Shown: positions 11,879 through 25,592, counted from the stretch's first letter. The stretch is DNA of 64,000 bases from Tenodera sinensis (GCA_030765045.1 CM060964.1:142938564-143002563), one strand, 5' to 3'. Notes: generated by a model not told the origin, from the sequence alone. Program-made: numbers and translations.

Positions 11879-14627
11879 TGAAACTGGGAAGAACAAGAAG
11901 AAATGGGCTACTAAGGGAAACATTGCTAACATTCTGGTGTATCCGCATAAAATGGAGGATAAGGAGATATTAAAGATATGTATGATGCAACAATCAAAAC
12001 TAAAAACAGATGGTGGGCGGGGATTGAAGTAAAAATGGAAAAAAATAGGGATGGGAGGCATTATAGACAAAGGGGGAAGGAAATGAAGATGGTTTCTGGA
12101 AGAAGGTGAGAAGTAGAGTGGAAGACATAGTAAACAAGAGATATGGGGTAGTTTGGAGAAAAAAATACTCACCTTTAATAGAGAAATTAAAAGGAAGTCG
12201 GATATGGAGAAATACGTAGACCAACGCAATAAAGGAATTCCATGGATGAAAACAGGTGCAGTATATCTAAAGCAGGGATTGGCAGGTCGCCTGCTCTGTG
12301 ACGTCATTTCGCCGAGCAATGCCTCTCTTTTCTCAGTAGAGCTACTTCTAAGAGCATTCGGAGTGATGGTCGCACAAAAACCTTCCACTGAGCGTTGGCG
12401 GCCTGTGCATTGCACGTGACTAAGCGGTAGCGCAACCAGGATTTGTTATCTTTGTTGGGAAACTTAAAATTGCTTAGTTCGTTTATTTATGGCAATGGAG
12501 TCTTCTATTCTGCTATCCGAAACACGACAGGCATGCTAATATTACAATATATAATAATGTAACACAAACTTAATAAAGACGCTCAATAAATACGATATAA
12601 TATAGCAGCTTCTCTCTAGGACTCACGGGAGGTTTAACGCCAAGTTCCCCTTGCTACGTCACTGGACCAACCCTCAGTAAATGTGTTTGCGTGTAGTATT
12701 AACAAAAGTAATATAAATTCTAATTCATCAAAAACTAATAGTACATACTGGAATCCGAATAATCTGAATTAGATTACTGTCAGCAATAAATAAAGTAACT
12801 GAATTTCATAATTAAGTTTAATTCACAGTAATATGAAGTAAGTATAACAAAACATTCCAACTACAATTTCGGTAGCATTTCTACCCTGAATGGTAAATGG
12901 CAACTGAAGTATTGTGAATACGATATAACAACAAATAGATTTTACATAAATATAGTTTATCGCATGCGCCTATACCATAAATAAAGCTTTCAATCAAACG
13001 TTTATTCAGTTTGTCAGTAAAACGACTCATTATTACAAAGGCAAAATTGTGGCACAACTTATTCTGCCTAATAATTTGTCAGGTTCAAAACAGAATAACA
13101 GCTACTGGGATTAAGTAAGCTAATGTGAATATAGAACATTTAATACGGTCTGAGTATGTTTAGAACACTTTATTTTCCAAGCGTACAGTTTTTCAGGATC
13201 TTTTCTCTCCTTTCTCCTTCACTAATTTGTCCATGTTCGGGGTAATTGAATAATAGACGAACGAAGAACATTTGCTAAGTTCACAACTAAAATGCGGTTC
13301 CTGTCGTGAGGCTATACCTATAGATAGAACCGAACAACTGAACAGCCTACAAGCAAATCTATGCAAGCGAGGAAATTATGTGGTTGCAAAGCTTTTGTAA
13401 AAGATACACGCATCTGCTTATTTTGAATGTGTCTTTCATTGCCATGTCGTTTTGGAGATCGATAATTTATAATTATAATGTCATTGGAGCACTATCTACA
13501 TCAACTGAAAATGGCGACATATAACATGATGAATAATGACACTCAAACTGAACTTTTTAACATATTATAATACCTTATGACAAACTAAACATTTAGCCAC
13601 AACCCCATACTCTGTAAAGTTTCTCACATGAATACAAATGTACTAGGTGTTGATGATGTTTTACTACTGCATTCTGCTACGTGAGCTAGAAGGTGTACAT
13701 GTACTTCAACGTGTAAGTCAATAAGCAAACACGTTGACACAATGAACTATAAGACACTACACGTGCTTCCCGCTAATTGATGTGCACTATTCCTGTCTAC
13801 TGCTCCTCATGCAGTGCTCTGTTGGCGTTCGGCTGCTCCGACGTCGTAAGTCCGACTTTTGCTGACTCCTGATCTAAAGGATCTAAGAGGAGCAAAAAAC
13901 GTATATGTAAATTATCCGGAAAATAAGAAAGCGCAAAATATTATATGACAGAATGTAAAGGGTTTGATAAATGGAGGAAAGAAGTATGCGAAAGGAAATG
14001 TAATAACATTAGTTAAAGAAGTAGTAGAGAAAATGTTGGCCAGAAATAAGGAAAATAAAAATAAAAGTATGAGAGATTTCCTAAGAAAAGCAAAAGAAAA
14101 ATTGAATAGAAAAATAAAATGAAAGGGGAAACAAAAATGGTAACGCGGGAGCTACAACATTACGAGGAGACATCTCGAGAAGCCGGAAGGCCAGGGTGCC
14201 AGGTAATAGAGAGGTCAAACGGAAAGAAATGGCAAAGGCTCATATTTGTACCTAGATTAAGGAGAAAATAAATATGTAAAGTATGTGTATGAAAAGGAAA
14301 GTACAAATAACCCTATCTATCATACGGGCTCCGTTCTAAGGATGTGTGGCGATGCAAACAAAACCACGTGTATAAGTGCGACACCACTGGTTGACTCAGA
14401 ATTGTAATCGTTTCGGAAGGCAGGTAAATATAATTCCTTGAAGTTCTTATGTTGATTGCACAAAATATAGAAATACCGCTCTATTACAAATGCAACAGTC
14501 AAATAGTCTCGAACTTTATTATTTCCATAAATATTAAAAGTAACCGTATGAATTATAGCGAGTATATTATAATGCGCTTATGCAGTTAAGAAGACAAGGA
14601 CAGACAGTCTGAAGTAAATAAAGTAAA
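11879..14627. other. No gene recognised; possible hAT-like end at 12277
   Basis: The minus strand is open from 12415 to 11846, but the product is low-complexity (Phe/Leu/Ser/Pro) and looks like a shadow of purine-rich plus-strand DNA. CAGGGATTGGCAGG near 12277 resembles a hAT terminus, and ACCAACCCTCAG near 12665 could be its partner, but no clean 8-bp duplication flanks them. The 13.9-14.3 kb stretch is A/G-rich and uninformative. Confidence 0.45.
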
Positions 14628-14682
14628 GTAAAAGAAAAGAAAAAAAAAAAAAAGAAAGAAAGAAAGAAAAAGAAACAAAAAA
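14628..14682. repeat. A-rich (GAAA)n tract
   Basis: Poly-A with GAAA periodicity. It may be the decayed tail of a retroposon, but no upstream element is recognisable. Confidence 0.85.
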
Positions 14683-15199
14683 TGGGCTCCCAGCAATCTC
14701 AGTTATGACATAAGCTGTAAATAGTGATCCTGATTTGCCAAACTTTAGGAAAACGAACTTCCAAGTGATATGACTTTTGAATTTGTGAGAGGAAACAGAA
14801 AAACAGCATTTTATACAGGTGCCTCAGGAAATTCTCTGTATCTATTTTAGGGAGGAGGTGTAACACAATGTCAGCTGCCAACTAAGAGGTAGAGAAAATA
14901 ATAAAATGGTATCTATTGTATCACTTTATCTGTGGCATGACAAAGTGTAACTCTCTAGCATGGAACCCAACAATAAAAGCGCTGCAAGATTAAAGTGTGG
15001 AAATTTCGATAAACGCCAAAAGCAAAATGCTCTTATTCTAGACAAGCCACACATGTTGATCACGTGGCCGCTAAGAATAGCGCGACCATTCTCTCCAATC
15101 AGAGGTGCCGATGGAGCACTATTTTTTGCCACTTTGCTTACATCGCCATATAATCTTAGACCGGAGTTGGTACAACGCATGCGACGTGTAGGTACTGCT

Positions 15200-16780
15200 T
15201 GGTACAGATGACTCCAAGGGGGGAACTGGTGGAAGGGATGTTTTCTCAATTGGTCTCGCTTATCTAACTGCTGGTACAGATGACTCCAAGGGGGCAACTG
15301 GTGGAAGGGATGTTTTCTCAATTGGTCTCGCTTATCTAACTGCTGGTACAGATGACTCCAAGGGGGCAACTGGTGGAAGGGATGTTTTCTCAATTGGTCT
15401 CGCTTATCTAACTGCTGGTACAGATGACTCCAAGGGGGCAACTGGTGGAAGGGATGTTTTCTCAATTGGTCTCGCTTATCTAACTGCTGGTACAGATGAC
15501 TCCAAGGGGGCAACTGGTGGAAGGGATGTTTTCTCAATTGGTCTCGCTTATCTAACTGCTGGTACAGATGACTCCAAGGGGGCAACTGGTGGAAGGGATG
15601 TTTTCTCAATTGGTCTCGCTTATCTAACTCCTGGTACAGATGACTCCAAGGGGGGAACTGGTGGAAGGGATGTTTTCTCAATTGGTCTCGCTTATCTAAC
15701 TGCTGGTGCAGATGACTCCAAGGGGGGAACTGGTGGAAGGGATGTTTTCTCAATTGGTCTCGCTTATCTAACTGTTTGGTACAGATGACTCCAAGGGGGG
15801 AACTGGTGGAAGGGATGTTTTCTCAATTGGTCTCGCTTATCTAACTGCTGGTACAGATGACTCCAAGGGGGGAACTGGTGGAAGGGATGTTTTCTCAATT
15901 GGTCTCGCTTATCTAACTGCTGGTACAGATGACTCCAAGGGGGCAACTGGTGGAAGGGATGTTTTCTCAATTGGTCTCGCTTATCTAACTGCTGGTACAG
16001 ATGACTCCAAGGGGGGAAATGGTGAAGGGGATGTTTTCTCAATTGGTCTCGCTTATCTAACTGCTGGTACAGATGACTCCAAGGGGGCAACTGGTGGAAG
16101 GGATGTTTTCTCAATTGGTCTCGCTTATCTAACTGCTGGTACAGATGACTCCAAGGGAGGAAATGGTGAAGGGGATGTTTTCTCAATTGGTCTCGCTTAT
16201 CTAACTGCTGGTACAGATGACTCCAAGGGGGCAACTGGTGGAAGGGATGTTTTCTCAATTGGTCTCGCTTATCTAACTGCTGGTACAGATGACTCCAAGG
16301 GGGCAACTGGTGGAAGGGATGTTTTCTCAATTGGTCTCGCTTATCTAACTGCTGGTACAGATGACTCCAAGGGGGCAACTGGTGGAAGGGATGTTTTCTC
16401 AATTGGTCTCGCTTATCTAACTGCTGGTACAGATGACTCCAAGGGGGGAACTGGTGGAGGGGATGTTTTCTCAATTGGTCTCGCTTATCTAACTGCTGGT
16501 ACAGATGACTCCAAGGGGGCAACTGGTGGAAGGGATGTTTTCTCAATTGGTCTCGCTTATCTAACTGCTGGTACAGATGACTCCAATGGGGCAACTGGTG
16601 GAAGGGATGTTTTCTCAATTGGTCTCGCTTATCTAACTGCTGGTACAGATGACTCCAAGGGGGCAACTGGTGGAAGGGATGTTTTCTCAATTGGTCTCGC
16701 TTATCTAACTGCTGGTACAGATGACTCCAAGGGGGCAACTGGTGGAAGGGATTTTTCTCAACTGGTCTCGCTTATCTAAC
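15200..16780. repeat. 72-bp minisatellite, 22 units
   Basis: Units start every 72 bp from 15200 to 15704 (8 units). One 73-bp step follows, caused by a 1-bp insertion at about 15774, then 14 units run from 15777 to 16713. The last unit has an internal 1-bp deletion. Units are nearly identical, differing mainly at a GGGGGAACTGG / GGGGGCAACTGG site; a variant with AAATGGTGAAG occurs at 15993 and 16137, two units apart. Because 72 is divisible by 3, the minus strand is open for 275 and 324 codons (unit peptide RKHPFHQLPPWSHL then YQQLDKRDQL). I see no promoter, splice site or domain, so coding is not supported. Confidence 0.97.
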
Positions 16781-16836
16781 CCAGAGATATTCAATGTGGG
16801 GTACGCGAAGACTTGTTAGGGGGTACACAACATTTC

Positions 16837-16955
16837 AAATACACACACAGTCTGCATAATACATTTCCTGAATTATCACAAATAACGAAAAATAATACAA
16901 ATTAAAATACACATACAGTCTGTGTAATATATTTTCTGAATAATATCAAATAATG
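16837..16955. repeat. Two-unit degenerate tandem repeat, about 66 bp
   Basis: AAATACACACACAGTCTG and AAATACACATACAGTCTG each begin a similar AT-rich unit, ending in CAAATAAC/CAAATAAT. Local duplication next to the minisatellite. Confidence 0.7.
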
Positions 16956-18287
16956 AGATGTGAGATGTGAACTGTCCTCTGTCCAAAAATCATTTTGCTT
17001 AGTTTACCCGTTAGTTCGTAATGCTGGTGAGCTTTTGGAAATATGTAATCAAATTCAACCTAAAAATCTCAGGTTATAGTTTTTAAAATATTTTCCAGAA
17101 ATTCAGAAACACGATAATATACAAGTATGGATTACAAATTCCTTTTGCATTACCGTCATCATTTTCTCTGATTTTCCCATAAAATTAACAGAAACTCTTT
17201 TGGAAATATGTGTTGACAGTCCACTGAAAATAAAAATCGAAAACATGTCAATTTGTGCAGTCGGACGGTAACCGGCAGATCCGTGGTTCAAATCTTGGTT
17301 ATGGCATTTGATTTTTCCGTCCCATTCAACCCTTTCCAATCAAGTCAATTTGTGATTTCTGGTGTGATGCACTGAGCTAGCGATACTGCCATTACATAAC
17401 TTCTTGCATTCCCTTCTATTTACTTGTGTGAGGTGAGCAGGATTTCTCTACATTGACAGCGATCAAAACCAAACAAAGAAGTCGCTTGAATCGAGAATCA
17501 CCATTGATAGTCACTATAACGAAGATTCGTCCAGAAAACAAGGTCAGTAATGTCATCAGCACGTCAGAAAGGTGTACAAATTCACTTAATGTTTGTGCAA
17601 GTGCTATCTGTGACGTAGTTCCGTGTTTATTTTATACATTTATTGCATAATCTTCCTTTTCATAGTATTTAATACGTTATACAATCTCACTCTATTTTAG
17701 ATATGTTTACGTCTAATTTGAATTAAGGATAATTCTAGGCCAAAATGGAACTATGTAGTTGCAGATAAAGATGCAGTAAGTAAATCAAAGCTTTGCAAAA
17801 TAGTTTAAATTGGATTTGCGTTCGATTTTAGCTTTTGGTGGGATTTGTTTAATTTTAATTACATTGACTAATGTTCTTTTTTATTGTTCCATTTTTGCAT
17901 TCTTAGGAGTACAGGCTAGAATGGAAAATTTCCTTGGGGATACACGGAGAAAAAAAAGGTTGAATAGCACTGGTCTAACCAATAGCTTACACTGGTGTCA
18001 TCCCAAACGTTACATTTACATTGATGTACATTATAACACGGCGACGTGCGGGAGACAGCAGCAGGATAGCCCTCTGACAAGAAGGACGGAAGGAACCTAG
18101 TACCTCCACTTAAGCCTATCCACAGCAAACAATTTACAATTTACTAACTTATACAAAGCTAATGTTGCACTACGCAAGCTAGTGGTAATGACTGAAGATG
18201 CTTCTTACCGTAGATTTCATAGGAAACAACAAACTTAATGTATATCCTGTGTTTAACGTTTGCTGTAGGTAGCTGTATTAATAATAG
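16956..18287. other. No gene recognised
   Basis: AT-rich. A faint tRNA-like string with GTGGTTCAAATCTTGG near 17280-17310 may be an old SINE head but is too decayed to call. Confidence 0.55.
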
Positions 18288-18299
18288 TAGTAGTACAAA

Positions 18300-18811
<512 letters not shown>

Positions 18812-19839
18812 TAACACTTAGATAATTATCACGCCATGGGCCGTTCTACCTAAACCATGAGCGCATAAGAGTTTTATTATTTTGAAACAATATTTATTAG
18901 GTTCATAGAAATTGAACGGATCGTTTAGTGCAAATACCAGTGGAGTTTCACACTTCTGGCGGTTTCATTCGGTTGATTCTCCAGTGAAATTAGAAATAGA
19001 GAGCTAAGAATAATATTAATGGCAAAATATTGAAGTGAATTTTCTTGTCCTTGTTTCACATCTGAAGTTACTCTGTTAAACTGTTCTGACAGTTTCATTT
19101 GTCCGACTAAACCCTTAATTGAAAAACGGGAAAGGAAGAATTGAGAATTCCTCGAAGCGGTAGAACCACACAGTGCTCTTCAGATTTGTAAAGCGATAGA
19201 TGAGACGAATAAGGAGCAGTCTCCTAATGCAGCGCTTTATCAGCTAACCGAGCGAGATAGTATGGCTCCTTTTCGTCCCCAGCTGGTCGAGCTGGCCACT
19301 TTGATCACGGGTTTTCGCGGGGGTGATAGGGGAATGCTGGTATGGTTCTCCGTCTACCACCAAGGGTTATAGCATCAGGCAATGGAGGTTAAAGTGTTGC
19401 GGCAGTACGGTGGACTTAATACTATGGCGCTTGGCGGTACTACTGGAACCCCTTTCTTCCAGAGACTGTCTCGTCTATTCCCGGGTCCTACAGGTGGAGC
19501 GTGTCCAAGGCGTGAGCCATGTGACCCGCCCTTGCTAGTGCATATCGTCTTCCGAATCTGATCACACTTCGGGTTTCCCCCTTACCCCATCCTCTCACAT
19601 ATCACGCTGGAATCAAAAAAAGTCCATTATCACTAGTTCTTGTAGGTCCAACTGATTGCTCCTTCACCGAGAGTGAGCAAAATGTATAAGCTGGTCTCAT
19701 AAGTTTCTTCGTTTCTCGTTACGTTACAATCACTAAGAATGCCTGGGAACACATCTCACCCACAGCACAGCTACGACAGAGTAGTTGCCAAAATTTCGGT
19801 TTTAGGGAGAAATTCCCAGCTCGAAATCGGCTAAACCAC
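18812..19839. other. No gene; GC-richer SINE-like block at 19230-19620
   Basis: The 19230-19620 block is GC-rich, contains a tRNA-like GCTGGTCGAGCTGG and ends in CGCTGGAATCAAAAAAA, which would suit a plus-strand retroposon. No second copy in this window confirms it. Confidence 0.4.
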
Positions 19840-19990
19840 TTTTGACATGCTCGAATCCTTACATCTTCCCCGTAGAAAGGGTGAAAGAACCGTTATGCTG
19901 CCGGTAGGCACTGTACCGCCCCCCCCCCCCCCCAAGGATCACGGTCGAAAATAAGCCACTGTACCAGGTGAGTCAGCCGCGCCTTATTTT
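19840..19990 (-). repeat. Possible SINE head with C15 run
   Basis: The minus strand reads GGCGCGGCTGACTCACCTGG, an A-box-like string, then TTTTCGACCGTGATCC. A 15-C run lies at 19919-19933. Related pieces recur at 22472-22506, 22730-22765 and 31992-32030, which suggests a dispersed family with mostly lost bodies. Confidence 0.4.
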
Positions 19991-20576
19991 TTTGGAAGGT
20001 AGGCCACCCCTCTAACGGTATGTGCGCCATAGTCCAGTTTTGCGCTTACTAAAATGTATTGCTTAACGTTCTTAAGAGAGGAATGCGCAAAATTGAGAGC
20101 AACAGCGGTTTAAGGGACAGAACGTACTCCTCCTCAAAAACATACGACTCGTTTACTGAGAGCGAATTCAGGTTTCCAGCCGATTTTACAAACTTTTTAT
20201 TAGAGTATACATAGCAACGTAATTCAGTAAACGCCTCGGAAAAATTGGACCTATCATATGGGTACGCTAACAACGCCAGCTAAAAAGAAAATGATGGACT
20301 CTTGTACTTAGAGCAGGGGTTGGCTGGCAAAAATTAGGAACAATTTAGAGACACGCCTCATCCAACATGGACCCGTACAGTCAAAACGGACATATTATTA
20401 AATAACAGTTTATTTATATTTTTGCGTGAACTACGCCTCGTGCATCTCAATTAATATGCATAACAGCTTTTGCCATTTAGGTAATAATATTAAAATGCCC
20501 AGCAAATGATTAAAACTGTCTTAAAAGCCTAAATCAAGCCCGAAAACTCACGAGTTAAATCTCGAAATAGCTGAAT

Positions 20577-20660
20577 AGGATTCTGACGGGCCGCTGCGCT
20601 AAGCCCAAATGTCATAGGTTCGAATCTCAGTAGTGTAAATTTTTTTTTATGTTCATCAAA
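20577..20660 (+). other. tRNA-like sequence ending in T9
   Basis: CGCTGCGCTAAGCCC then ATAGGTTCGAATCTCAG resembles tRNA A- and B-boxes, followed by a Pol III-type T-run. Pairing is poor, so a SINE head is more likely than a tRNA gene. Confidence 0.25.
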
Positions 20661-20876
20661 ACTTGGAAACCGAATTCACAATAATCTAATTATAAAGTCC
20701 CTGAGCGTTTAGGACATAATTTAAATCCTTTTTGGTTGTCTGCATTTTGTAATTGAACAGGTGTAATGACTTCTGCGCCATTGGAGTGGCATGATGTACT
20801 GTGTTGTGAATGCCGACCCCTGCGTTCTCCAAACGTATGCTGTCGCACGATATTTTGTGCCAGTCTTTCATTATGT

Positions 20877-21924
20877 ATTTGACAGACGAGTATGTAGATA
20901 TGCTTTTGATCTACGGATAAGTAAGAACAAATACACCGGAGAAAATATCTCGGGAGATATATCCGAATAGACGACAAACAACAGCAAACACCTTCCGGAA
21001 TGTTGAAAGGCGTCTGCGTGTAACAGCATCACTTGCAAGAATGCCTCCTCATAGACACGCACCAGCAACATCGGGTGCTAACGCAGAAGCAGTTTCGAAC
21101 GCCACCCAGAACAATCCGCATACTAGTACACGGTCAGTTGCTCAATAGGTGAACATCTGCCAATGTTCTGTAGTGCGAATATTGAACACTAATAAGTTCC
21201 ATACTTATCGTTTGCACCTACACCAAGCACTTCACGGGAGAGATTTCGAAGCTCGAGTACTTTTGTGAATGGTTGCTGTAGCGAGTAGCAAGTGATGTGG
21301 GATTCGCATCCAGGATATTGTTTTCTGACGAATCAAGATTCCACAACAATGGAACTGGAAATCGTCACGATATACGCTATAGGAGTGTTGATAATCCTCA
21401 TTGGGTAAGGGAGGCAGCATTCCAAGAGCAGTGGGGTGTAAATGTCTGGTGTGGAATCTTGGGAGACCACCTTGTTGGACCATTATTCTTCAAGGGGTAT
21501 CTAACAGGAGCACGCTACCTGGAATTTCTCAGTAGCTCACCCCTTATTATTAGGGAATGTGCCACTGCAGGAGCGAATGACGATGTGGTTTCAACACGAT
21601 GGCGCTCCTCCGTATCGGTCGAGGATCGTCTGCAATCATTTGAATGCTGCACATCCTGGTCATTGGATAGGAAGACAAGGACTAGTCTCCTGGCCTGCCA
21701 GATCACCTGATCTGACACCCCTTGACTTCTTTCTCTGGGATTATTTAAAAGAACGCATTTATGCAGAGGAGCTGAGCAATCTAGAAACCCTTCGTCAGCG
21801 TATTACAGTGACTTGTAGAAATGTTCAACCCACCATGCTACCCCAAGTCAGGGGCTCCATCCAACACCGTGCTCAGGCGTGCATTACCCACGAAGGTCAC
21901 CAGTTCGAGCACTTGCTTCGTTAG
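20877..21924 (+). pseudogene. Mariner-like DDE transposase pseudogene (DD41D spacing)
   Basis: An N-terminal region with TDEYVDMLLIYG, then YPNRRQT (the helix-turn-helix type found in many insect mariner-like ORFs), leads into the catalytic core. Candidate catalytic residues are FSDESRF (Asp codon 21327), QHDGAPPY (Asp codon 21598) and SPDLTPLDFFLW (Asp codon 21724), with 41 residues between the second and third. VNVWCGILGDHLVGPLFF between them is typical. Breaks are stops near 21146 and 21265-21275 and a frameshift near 21545-21560, so it is not functional. A full transposase of this group is about 350 residues, and the visible span fits. Terminal inverted repeats were not found. Confidence 0.9.
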
Positions 21925-22134
21925 AGGAGTCGCGTTCCAGGAATAGAACAAGGATCATTCCAGCGCCGCAAAACATACCACTATGAAACATTTTAATAGC
22001 ACAATATGCATAATTGTAGTTCACCAATAAAGAAACATCAAACACTGCCATAAAACATAAATAAAACAATAAAAATGAATACAATAACAATTTTCAGAAT
22101 AATAATTTGTAAATTGTGAGGATTGCACGGTAAA

Positions 22135-22220
22135 AAAATTAGTACATGCAGGTGATTCGAACCACCTTCACAGCAGACAGATTACTTCGGAGTCTTGCGC
22201 TCGTTCCAACTGAGCTACCT
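22135..22220 (-). other. tRNA-like sequence, probable SINE head
   Basis: Minus-strand AGGTAGCTCAGTTGGAACGA pairs as a D-arm, and GGTGGTTCGAATCACC as a T-arm, with a possible GAA anticodon loop. The acceptor arms do not pair and the variable region is long, so a functional tRNA is unlikely. Confidence 0.35.
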
Positions 22221-22339
22221 AGTAACGTGTAAGGTAAACATTCCGTTTAAGATGTAATATTCGCTGGTTCCAGTAAACATTTACAGAAGCGCAAACGTCA
22301 GCTTCTAATTACGAATATATTAAAAGGCGGTGTGATAAC

Positions 22340-22501
22340 ATCTATATTAGTACTAATTTCATCGAGTGTTTAACATCCATGTTAAATACGAGGGTAGAAC
22401 GTAGTAATGGGGTCGATGTTTTCATGTTGGAGTATAAAATGCGGATTGCATAAAACTCGAGAATAAGGGGCAGCTGACTCACCTGGTATAATAAGCCACT
22501 G

Positions 22502-22507
<6 letters not shown>
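22340..22507. repeat. Direct duplication, copy 1
   Basis: About 167 bp, repeated at 22599-22766 (offset 259 bp) with only two differences (AACG/AACC and GCGG/GCAG). The unit ends in GCTGACTCACCTGG and AAGCCACTGTA, and in both copies runs straight into AAT-type microsatellite. Confidence 0.95.
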
Positions 22508-22542
<35 letters not shown>

Positions 22543-22598
22543 CGATAATGATAATGATAATTAATAATAATAATCATAATCATAATAATAATATTATA

Positions 22599-22766
22599 AT
22601 CTATATTAGTACTAATTTCATCGAGTGTTTAACATCCATGTTAAATACGAGGGTAGAACCTAGTAATGGGGTCGATGTTTTCATGTTGGAGTATAAAATG
22701 CAGATTGCATAAAACTCGAGAATAAGGGGCAGCTGACTCACCTGGTATAATAAGCCACTGTATAAT
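22599..22766. repeat. Direct duplication, copy 2
   Basis: See copy 1 at 22340-22507. The GATAAT/AAT spacer between them suggests the duplication arose by slippage or unequal exchange within the microsatellite. Confidence 0.95.
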
Positions 22767-23159
<393 letters not shown>

Positions 23160-23497
23160 TTTCCCTAGGGCGTCTTCCCCTTATTCAGAGGTTACCCTCA
23201 TCGCCCGGCCGCTGCGTCCTCCAGCCGCAGCCAAGGCCACGGAGGAGTGCAGGTTGGGGATGGCGGGGGTCAGCACGCCGACTCCCCCGACCGTAAGGCG
23301 ACTACTTTGACCTTTTAGGGACGCTACCTTTCTATCAGGATAGCTCCTCAATTGGCCCCCCCAGGGACCTAACAAGGCTGAGTGCACCCCGTACCAGACC
23401 TCCCAGCGGGGGAAAAATCCCATGCCGGTACCGGGGATCGAACCCGGGTCCTCCGCGCCATAGGCAGGCGCGCTACCACTGCGCTACGGAGGCGGTC
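23160..23497 (-). mobile_element. tRNA-derived SINE, family C, with head
   Basis: Minus strand: GCCTCCGTAGCGCAGTGGTA (A-box), then GGGTTCGATCCCCGG (B-box), then a body with TCCCGCTGGGAGG-like and GGTCAAAGTAGTCGCC strings. It sits inside an AAT tract, so its target duplication (AATAATAATAA on both sides) cannot be told from the microsatellite. RNA polymerase III internal promoter elements are intact by eye. Confidence 0.82.
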
Positions 23498-23919
<422 letters not shown>

Positions 23920-24179
23920 GTAAAATGATGATTTCTTTTTTAAATTAACGTCCTCCAACATTGCGTCATTTCGGACGATGAATGAAATGGGTGAAATGGT
24001 GCTCAAATGTGTCCGAGGTCCATAGAGCTTTAAGTTACCCGACATTCGTCTTCTCAGGGTAGGGAAAACCTCGGAAAAAACCTTATCCGGATAACTTACC
24101 CTAAGCGAGATTCGAACTCGCGACCTCTTGAACGTGAGGCAGGCACGCTAACCATCACGCTATCGAGGCGGGCTGTAAA

Positions 24180-24187
<8 letters not shown>
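23920..24187 (-). mobile_element. tRNA-derived SINE, family D, with 13-bp target duplications
   Basis: GTAAAATGATGAT occurs at 23920-23932 and 24175-24187, exactly flanking the element (23933-24174). Minus strand: CTCGATAGCGTGATGGTTAG (A-box) and GTCGCGAGTTCGAATCTCGC (B-box), then TTAGGGTAAGTTATCCGG. The same element is at 55180-55410. Perfect duplications indicate a fairly recent L1-like or LINE-driven insertion. Confidence 0.92.

Positions 24188-24234
<47 letters not shown>
24181..24234. repeat. (GAT)n microsatellite
   Basis: About 17 GAT/ATG units, starting inside the SINE target duplication. Confidence 0.95.
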
Positions 24235-24236
<2 letters not shown>

Positions 24237-24906
24237 ATAATAGAAATAATAAGCGCAGTATCACTTCGCCGGCATCTCATTTCTGACCACCTTGACTGAA
24301 ATCTGGAAATTTACAGAAAGTTATAAGCTATCAGAGAATGTGTTTGGACTGGATGAAATACTTGAAGGATCTCCCAAGAAGATTCTAAATAAGGAGCCTC
24401 CTGACCGCCGCGAACTCCTATTATGTGGTGAGAGTGGTAGGCATAATTATGTTAGTATATATATAAAAGGAATTTCGAGAAGCTTATTCTTTAGAAATAA
24501 ATTGGACATCAGGGAAATATTTTTATGTTAAATGCTACTTCTCTCATTTTTATGATCAAAATGGGTCAATTGGAATGGAAATACAGGAGGAACGTGCTAC
24601 TGTTTGCCGGCGGTATTCTATTGCTAGGAGTGCTATCCCTGCAAAGGGAGATCCATCATTACATTCAAGAATTTTGAACGGATGCTGAAATTGGTTTACG
24701 TATCTACGCTGACTTTGAGATCCCTCATACTCCTTGTCATGAATGCATTGCTAATTCTGAAACAAGTTATACAATTCCATACCAGAGGCATACTGTGATG
24801 AGCTTTTGTCTTTGTGTTAAATCATCATCTAGTGTTCTACATCTATAGCGCATCTCACCCTTGGAAGACAGTACACGTTAAATGGAGCGCAGTGTTGCAA
24901 CATGTA
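24235..24906. other. No gene recognised
   Basis: A 79-codon plus-strand frame at 24292-24531 has no recognisable motif. Confidence 0.5.
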
Positions 24907-25592
24907 TTAGTTGCGAATCTTTCTCCACGCGCGACCCCGAGGTGGCCGGAGTCCTGTACTTAGTCCTTCGATTGCTGCTTGACAGACACTTTTAACTTTG
25001 GTATCCCTCCACGCCTTTGTCACTGTATGGCCTAAATTTACAAATGACTCGTCTGTATAAACAATTGATTTCCCCTGGTCCCTAAACATTTTTATATCTT
25101 TTAGATATTTATGTCGTCATCTGATGATATCGTCTCTTTCTATTAATATGCACTTGTTACTCCTTCTTTCATATTCGAACCCCAAATCATGTAAGAACCG
25201 ACTAAGAGTGGCCCTTGAGAAATTTGGTAGGGTCTCATCACTGTTGACCCGTGACAAAATTATATTCAGCATGGGTGGAATATTTGCAAACAGTAAAGAA
25301 TGAACAATTCGCCGCACTCCACTTTACACCATTCCATCATATTGCGTTAACCTAGCGTTTTTTACCGCCCGTTTTGCTTTCTTTTTCGATGGCATTCTTA
25401 GAGGTCCTTTCATTACTTCATTTTTAATCCTATACACTACTGCTTCGAACACCCGATAGCCTTAGCTGTTTCTTTTACTGCCTGACTAACAGTCATTTCA
25501 CTTGAAAAATAATCTAACACATTCATAATTATTTGGCGTTCCTTACTTATTAATTTACCGGTGTATTGTCTCTTCCTAGCTTCCTCCTCCAT
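24907..25592 (-). pseudogene. Tc1/mariner-type transposase fragment, N-terminal half
   Basis: The frame starts at an ATG at 25592 (MEEEARKRQYTGKLIS) with a predicted helix-turn-helix, then shifts frame near 25440. It continues as FSRATLSRFLHDLGFEYERR and LIERDDII, then, after an in-frame stop near 25115, IVYTDESFVN, whose Asp is the presumed first catalytic residue. It stops at about 24907 before the second and third acidic residues, so it is a truncated copy. The LIERDDII ... YTDES arrangement is that of a Tc1/mariner-superfamily group common in insects. No terminal repeats seen. Confidence 0.75.

Noticed and set aside
11846..12415. 189-codon minus-strand gene
   Set aside because: Product is Phe/Leu/Ser/Pro-rich with no domain; it mirrors purine-rich plus-strand sequence and overlaps the end of another open frame.
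12277..12676. Short hAT-like MITE
   Set aside because: CAGGGATTGGC and ACCAACCCT are weakly inverted, but no 8-bp duplication flanks them and no second copy is present.
14926..16738. Minus-strand 275- and 324-codon repeat protein
   Set aside because: Frame is open because the unit is 72 bp; no promoter, splice signal, domain or bias toward synonymous unit differences is visible.
15200..16780. CRISPR array
   Set aside because: Units are contiguous 72-bp tandem repeats without unique spacers.
17260..17330. SINE head on the plus strand
   Set aside because: A-box-like and B-box-like strings are too diverged to be certain.
22135..22220. tRNA-Phe(GAA)-like gene
   Set aside because: Acceptor arms do not pair and the variable region is too long; more like a SINE head.
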